The notes below the pieces were generated by a model, which ran no database searches, was not told the DNA's origin, and saw nothing but the letters and a program-made list of their open reading frames with translations. A program made the translations under genes and the position numbers. A stretch of 64,000 nt of DNA from an uncultured Oscillospiraceae bacterium (lineage in GTDB: Bacteria > Bacillota > Clostridia > Oscillospirales > Ruminococcaceae): the NCBI GenBank assembly GCA_934448295.1, contig CAKSEY010000002.1, positions 192,532-256,531 of the forward strand. Reading direction: 5' to 3'. This document shows positions 61,586 through 64,000 of this stretch, piece by piece; positions within the stretch are counted from its first letter, which is position 1; the number at the start of each line of letters is the position of its first letter.

Positions 61586-62287
61586 ATGGAAATGCCATTT
61601 CAGCCCAACGAGGGCAAGAATCTTGAAATAGACACGGACTACGGCAGATACGCCAGATATCCGGTAAAGACCCATGTGATCACAAAGGACGACGTGTTGG
61701 AGGACGTCCTCGACAAGTATGTTAGGGACTATATCCAGCCGGGCGACACGATAATCATGTCGGAGAAGATAGTTGCGATATCCCAGGGACGTGCGTTCCC
61801 TATTGAGGAGATAAAGGTATCGAGGCTGGCGAAGCTGCTGTCACACTTCGTTGTCAAGACTAACTACGGCATAGGTCTTGGAATGCCCGAGACCATGGAG
61901 CTGTGTATCCGCGAGGTCGGCAGACCCAAAGTGCTGTGGGCGGCGTTCTGCGCGGCGATAGGCAAGCTGTTCGGCAAGCACGGCGTGTTCTACAACATCT
62001 GCGGCATGAAGGCAAGAGCCATAGACGGCCCGTGCGAATACACGCTGCCGCCCTACAATCACTACGCGAAGATGGCTCCCGACAAGCCCGACGAGGTCGC
62101 ACAGAGACTCACGAAGCACCTAGGCATAGACGTGGTGATAATCGATGCGAACGACATCGGCGCGAACGTCCTCGGCAAGCCCCGCAAGGATATGCCGGAC
62201 GAATTCCCGATACAGGCGTTCAAGGATAATCCCCTTGACCAGTGCTCTCAGCAGACGCCTATCGCGATAGTCAGAAAAGTTGGCTGA
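61586..62287 (+). CDS. F420-0:gamma-glutamyl ligase (CofE)-family protein
   Basis: 233 residues. The CofE-type fold is suggested by RYPVKTHVITKDDVLEDVLD, TIIMSEKIVAISQGRAFP and VVIIDANDIGANVLG. True CofE adds glutamates to coenzyme F420, but Clostridia often carry such proteins without F420 genes, and none are visible here. The reaction is therefore uncertain; another gamma-glutamylation is possible. Starts 45 bases after pyrE with AAGGGG. Confidence 0.82.
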   Translation: MEMPFQPNEGKNLEIDTDYGRYARYPVKTHVITKDDVLEDVLDKYVRDYIQPGDTIIMSEKIVAISQGRAFPIEEIKVSRLAKLLSHFVVKTNYGIGLGMPETMELCIREVGRPKVLWAAFCAAIGKLFGKHGVFYNICGMKARAIDGPCEYTLPPYNHYAKMAPDKPDEVAQRLTKHLGIDVVIIDANDIGANVLGKPRKDMPDEFPIQAFKDNPLDQCSQQTPIAIVRKVG

Positions 62288-62325
62288 AGTATCAGCCCTT
62301 TTAATAAATTTTAGGAGGTGTTTTT

Positions 62326-63045
62326 ATGTCAACTATTGGTAACATGGCAATGACTCAGGTCAGAATGGCGCAGGTTTCTGCGAAGTACGGCGTAAGCTCC
62401 TCGAATCTGTTTGCAAAGAGTAACGCAAGCTCCAGAACGTCCACCAGCGACGCTATGGAGAGTATTCTCAAGAACAAGAACGACTACTTCAAGGCGCAGT
62501 ACAAGAAGCTGTACGACTCGATATTCCCCAGCGAGAAGGACACCGAGAAGGCAGACAAGACGGTTTCCGTAAAATCTGCGGCTTCTGCGGCGGCGAATTC
62601 TTCTGACAGCCTTGTGAGCTACGCAAACTCGCTGGATTACGGCGGGACTGTGGACGCTGACGCGGCTTCCAAGAAGATACAGAGCTTCGTTGACGACTAC
62701 AACAGCATGGTGGATGCGCTGGGCAATTCCGACAATCAGTCGGTGCTCCAGAAGGGCGTTGTGCTGGTGAACACCACAAAGGTTTACAGCAACGCACTCA
62801 GGCGTGCGGGAATCACAGTCGGCAGCGACAACAAGCTCACGTTCGACAAGGAGAAGCTCTCCGGCGTGAAGAACTACGAGTTCAAGTCCACGTTCGGCAG
62901 GGGCGGATACGCTTCAAAGGTGACCCAGAAGGCTCAGCAGATACAGCGGCTCCAGGGAAGCACCGGAAACCTGTTCTCCTACTCGAACAGCGTAACCCCG
63001 AGCTACACCTACAACATCGGAGCGTTGTTCAGCACATACGCGTAA
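62326..63045 (+). CDS. FliD C-domain-like orphan protein
   Basis: 239 residues. Residues about 117-180 follow the FliD C-terminal order: IQSFVDDYNSMVDALG (compare FVESYNKLIEDVY in the FliD here), then LRRAGITVGSDNKLTFDKEKL (compare the GKLEIDEDAFDKAF region). The N-terminal part is Ser/Ala-rich with helices (MAMTQVRMAQVSAKYG), and the C terminus is Tyr/Ser-rich. No signal peptide. It may be a flagellar-export-linked or secreted paralog. The ribosome site TAGGAGG is strong; it lies outside the flagellar locus. Confidence 0.7.
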   Translation: MSTIGNMAMTQVRMAQVSAKYGVSSSNLFAKSNASSRTSTSDAMESILKNKNDYFKAQYKKLYDSIFPSEKDTEKADKTVSVKSAASAAANSSDSLVSYANSLDYGGTVDADAASKKIQSFVDDYNSMVDALGNSDNQSVLQKGVVLVNTTKVYSNALRRAGITVGSDNKLTFDKEKLSGVKNYEFKSTFGRGGYASKVTQKAQQIQRLQGSTGNLFSYSNSVTPSYTYNIGALFSTYA

Positions 63046-63073
63046 TTTAAGGCCCGCGCTGGCGGGGCTTAAA
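63046..63073 (+). terminator. Weak terminator-like hairpin after the FliD-like gene
   Basis: Stem TTTAAGGCCCGC/GCGGGGCTTAAA with one mismatch and no proper T run; a stronger one follows at 63198. Confidence 0.45.
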
Positions 63074-63076
63074 TAT

Positions 63077-63141
63077 CCGATTTTCCTTTGAATTTCCGTG
63101 GTGGAAATTCAATTTCTCTTCGCGAAAACGGAAAATCTCGG
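63077..63141. repeat. Nested inverted repeat
   Basis: An outer pair CCGATTTTCC (63077-63086) with GGAAAATCTCGG (63130-63141) encloses an inner perfect pair TTGAATTTCC (63088-63097)/GGAAATTCAA (63103-63112). It would form a branched hairpin; no coding content. Confidence 0.6.
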
Positions 63142-63197
63142 GTGGCTCCGCTGGGGATGGGTTTATCTTTTCCATAGTGCATGATTTTACAGCATAT

Positions 63198-63227
63198 ATT
63201 CAGCCCCGCAGATAAGCGGGGCTGAAT
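63198..63227 (+). terminator. Strong hairpin terminator downstream of the FliD-like gene
   Basis: A 12-bp stem ATTCAGCCCCGC/GCGGGGCTGAAT with a 6-base loop, followed by TATTTG; it separates the plus-strand genes from the tRNA cluster. Confidence 0.7.
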
Positions 63228-63236
63228 TATTTGATA

Positions 63237-63504
63237 AAGGAAAACAGAGTGATCAGAAAGCAGGATCCCTTGTGATAACTTTCCTGAAACCTTAACTGCC
63301 AGACTTTTCTGTTAGTTAGTTTTCCAGACCATATTATTTTGCCAAGTCACAAACAAAGTAAATGCTTACCTCATATTTTCCGAGCTTAGGGCGTTTGTCA
63401 GCTCAGGAACATTAGAATCATGCGTCATGGTGTCGGGGGTTATTGTGAAATTTTCAATATATCATTTAATAGTTCAAGAAACATGATAACTCCTTTCAGA
63501 TATA
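63237..63504. other. Spacer downstream of the tRNA cluster
   Basis: Two tiny minus-strand ORFs: 14 codons (63440-63484, MFLELLNDILKISQ) behind AAAGGAG, and a second of 20 codons directly after. The rest shows no recognised feature. I do not call them as genes. Confidence 0.4.
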
Positions 63505-63536
63505 CAAAAAACCGCAGTCCCTAATGGGAATGCGGT
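63505..63536 (-). terminator. Terminator of the tRNA/5S operon
   Basis: On the minus strand ACCGCATTCCC/GGGACTGCGGT with an ATTA loop and TTTTTTG. Confidence 0.88.
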
Positions 63537-63543
63537 AATTTTC

Positions 63544-63619
63544 TGGCAGGGGCAGAAGGACTTGAACCCTCGACATACGGTTTTGGAGACCGTCGTTCTA
63601 CCAACTGAACTATACCCCT
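63544..63619 (-). tRNA. tRNA-Trp (CCA)
   Basis: A full cloverleaf. The acceptor stem AGGGGTA pairs with TGCCCCT (one G-T type wobble position), the anticodon loop is CTCCAAA, and the genomic CCA end is at 63544-63546. Confidence 0.93.
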
Positions 63620-63624
63620 ATTGG

Positions 63625-63701
63625 TGGTGCGCCAACAGGGACTCGAACCCCGGACCGACCGGTTATGAGCCGGTTGCTCTAACCAACTGAGCTATTGGCG
63701 C
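63625..63701 (-). tRNA. tRNA with CAT anticodon (elongator Met, or Ile2)
   Basis: Acceptor GCGCCAA/TTGGCGC, D-arm TAGCTCAGTTGGTTAGAGC, anticodon loop CTCATAA, T-arm GGTTCGAGTCC, CCA end at 63625-63627. CAT is read as Met, but a lysidine-modified Ile tRNA has the same gene anticodon; sequence alone does not decide. Confidence 0.92.
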
Positions 63702-63725
63702 GAAATTCGGTTGTGGGAAATTTAA

Positions 63726-63800
63726 TGGTGACTCGTGGGGGAATCGAACCCCCGTTTTCGGCGTGAGAGGCCAACGTCTTAACCGCTTGACTAACGAGCC
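63726..63800 (-). tRNA. tRNA-Glu (CTC)
   Basis: Starts GGCTCGTTAGTCAAGCGG, typical of tRNA-Glu; anticodon loop CTCTCAC (CTC); acceptor GGCTCGT/ACGAGTC; CCA end encoded at 63726-63728. Confidence 0.92.
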
Positions 63801-63844
63801 ATATAAAGATAAGGAACAGGTATTCGCCTATTCCTTATCAGTGG

Positions 63845-63920
63845 TGGTACAGCTTCAGGGACTCGAACCCTGGACCCACTGATTAAGAGTCAGTTGCTCT
63901 ACCAACTGAGCTAAAGCTGC
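63845..63920 (-). tRNA. tRNA-Lys (CTT)
   Basis: Acceptor GCAGCTT/AAGCTGT, D-arm TAGCTCAGTTGGTAGAGC, anticodon loop CTCTTAA (CTT), CCA at 63845-63847. Directly after the 5S gene. Confidence 0.93.
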
Positions 63921-63927
63921 ATAAGGT

Positions 63928-64000
63928 GTCGGCGCCTATCTATCTTCCCGGACAGTTGCCCATCGAGTATTGTCGACGCAAGTGAGCTTAACTACTGTGT
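63928..64000 (-). rRNA. 5S rRNA, 3' part (cut by window end)
   Basis: Read from the window end on the minus strand: AGTTAAGCTCACTTGCG, then the GGGCAACTGTCCGGGA helix and GGCGCCGAC near the 3' end, all in 5S rRNA order. The 5' part lies beyond 64000. This is the tail of an rRNA operon with the four tRNAs downstream. The 3' end is approximate. Confidence 0.85.

Noticed and set aside
61586..62287. True coenzyme F420 biosynthesis gene
   Set aside because: No other F420 gene is visible and such family members occur in F420-free Clostridia, so no cofE symbol was given.

Overview
The window looks like chromosomal DNA from a motile, Gram-positive, anaerobic Clostridia member, most likely of the Oscillospiraceae/Ruminococcus type. 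The reasons are AGGAGG-type ribosome sites before nearly every gene, TTGACA/TATAAT promoters with 17-base spacers, a B. subtilis-like late flagellar gene order, an [FeFe]-hydrogenase-type protein, a C-terminal dockerin (the cellulosome docking module) and an SPSTG surface anchor. The species cannot be fixed from sequence reading alone. I see no prophage, transposase, IS or CRISPR; the window reads as core and niche chromosome.

Layout. 1-5 kb (+): bifunctional (p)ppGpp synthetase/hydrolase, a metallo-beta-lactamase-fold hydrolase, nicotinate phosphoribosyltransferase and an unknown protein, closed by a strong terminator. 5-9.5 kb (-): a potABCD polyamine importer whose PotD has an extra C-terminal membrane anchor; a roughly 200-bp repeat element sits between potB and potC. 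9.6-12.3 kb (-): smpB behind a leucine-rich/FIVAR/dockerin surface protein. 12.6-17 kb (-): a polytopic membrane protein and a two-gene surface operon whose domains resemble the two halves of transcobalamin. 17.2-20.7 kb (-): SGNH hydrolase, Rsm22-type methyltransferase, a secreted beta-repeat protein and a phosphopantetheinyl transferase. 20.7-24.9 kb (-): EAL-HDOD signalling protein, FkbM methyltransferase, a membrane-anchored unknown and a radical SAM protein.

25-33.8 kb (-) is the late flagellar operon flgM-flgN-flgK-flgL-yviE-fliW-csrA-fliD-fliS-fliT-like, preceded by a consensus sigma-28 (sigma-D) promoter. It matches B. subtilis except that flagellin (hag) is missing between csrA and fliD. 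33.9-48.1 kb is a complete type IV pilus locus: major pilin and a second pilin, PilT, PilB, a prepilin peptidase with a large insertion (on +), two minor pilins, a large PilX-like protein, a PilO-like protein, a fused PilM-PilN and PilC.

48.5-49.8 kb (+): rpsF-ssb-rpsR. 49.8-52.3 kb: a secreted beta-repeat protein, a GNAT acetyltransferase and a small PH-like membrane protein. 52.4-56 kb (+): a MarR regulator and a fused ABC transporter with an EQ-rich 16-residue repeat. 56-60.6 kb (-): RNase Y with a long structured leader, then a soluble [FeFe]-hydrogenase-like sensor fused to a chemotaxis signalling domain, followed by a TetR regulator. 60.8-63 kb (+): pyrE, a CofE-like protein and a FliD-like orphan. 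The end holds four tRNA genes (Trp, Met/Ile-CAT, Glu, Lys) and the 3' part of a 5S rRNA on the minus strand, the tail of an rRNA operon.

Working together, the flagellum, type IV pili, EAL-HDOD protein and hydrogenase-chemoreceptor suggest an organism that moves, attaches to plant-fibre surfaces and senses H2 or redox state, while pot, smpB, rny, rel, rpsF-ssb-rpsR and pyrE are housekeeping. The most notable items are the hydrogenase-chemoreceptor fusion, the transcobalamin-like surface pair, the pilus oddities (PilM-PilN fusion, split PilD, 750-residue PilX-like protein) and the RNase Y leader.
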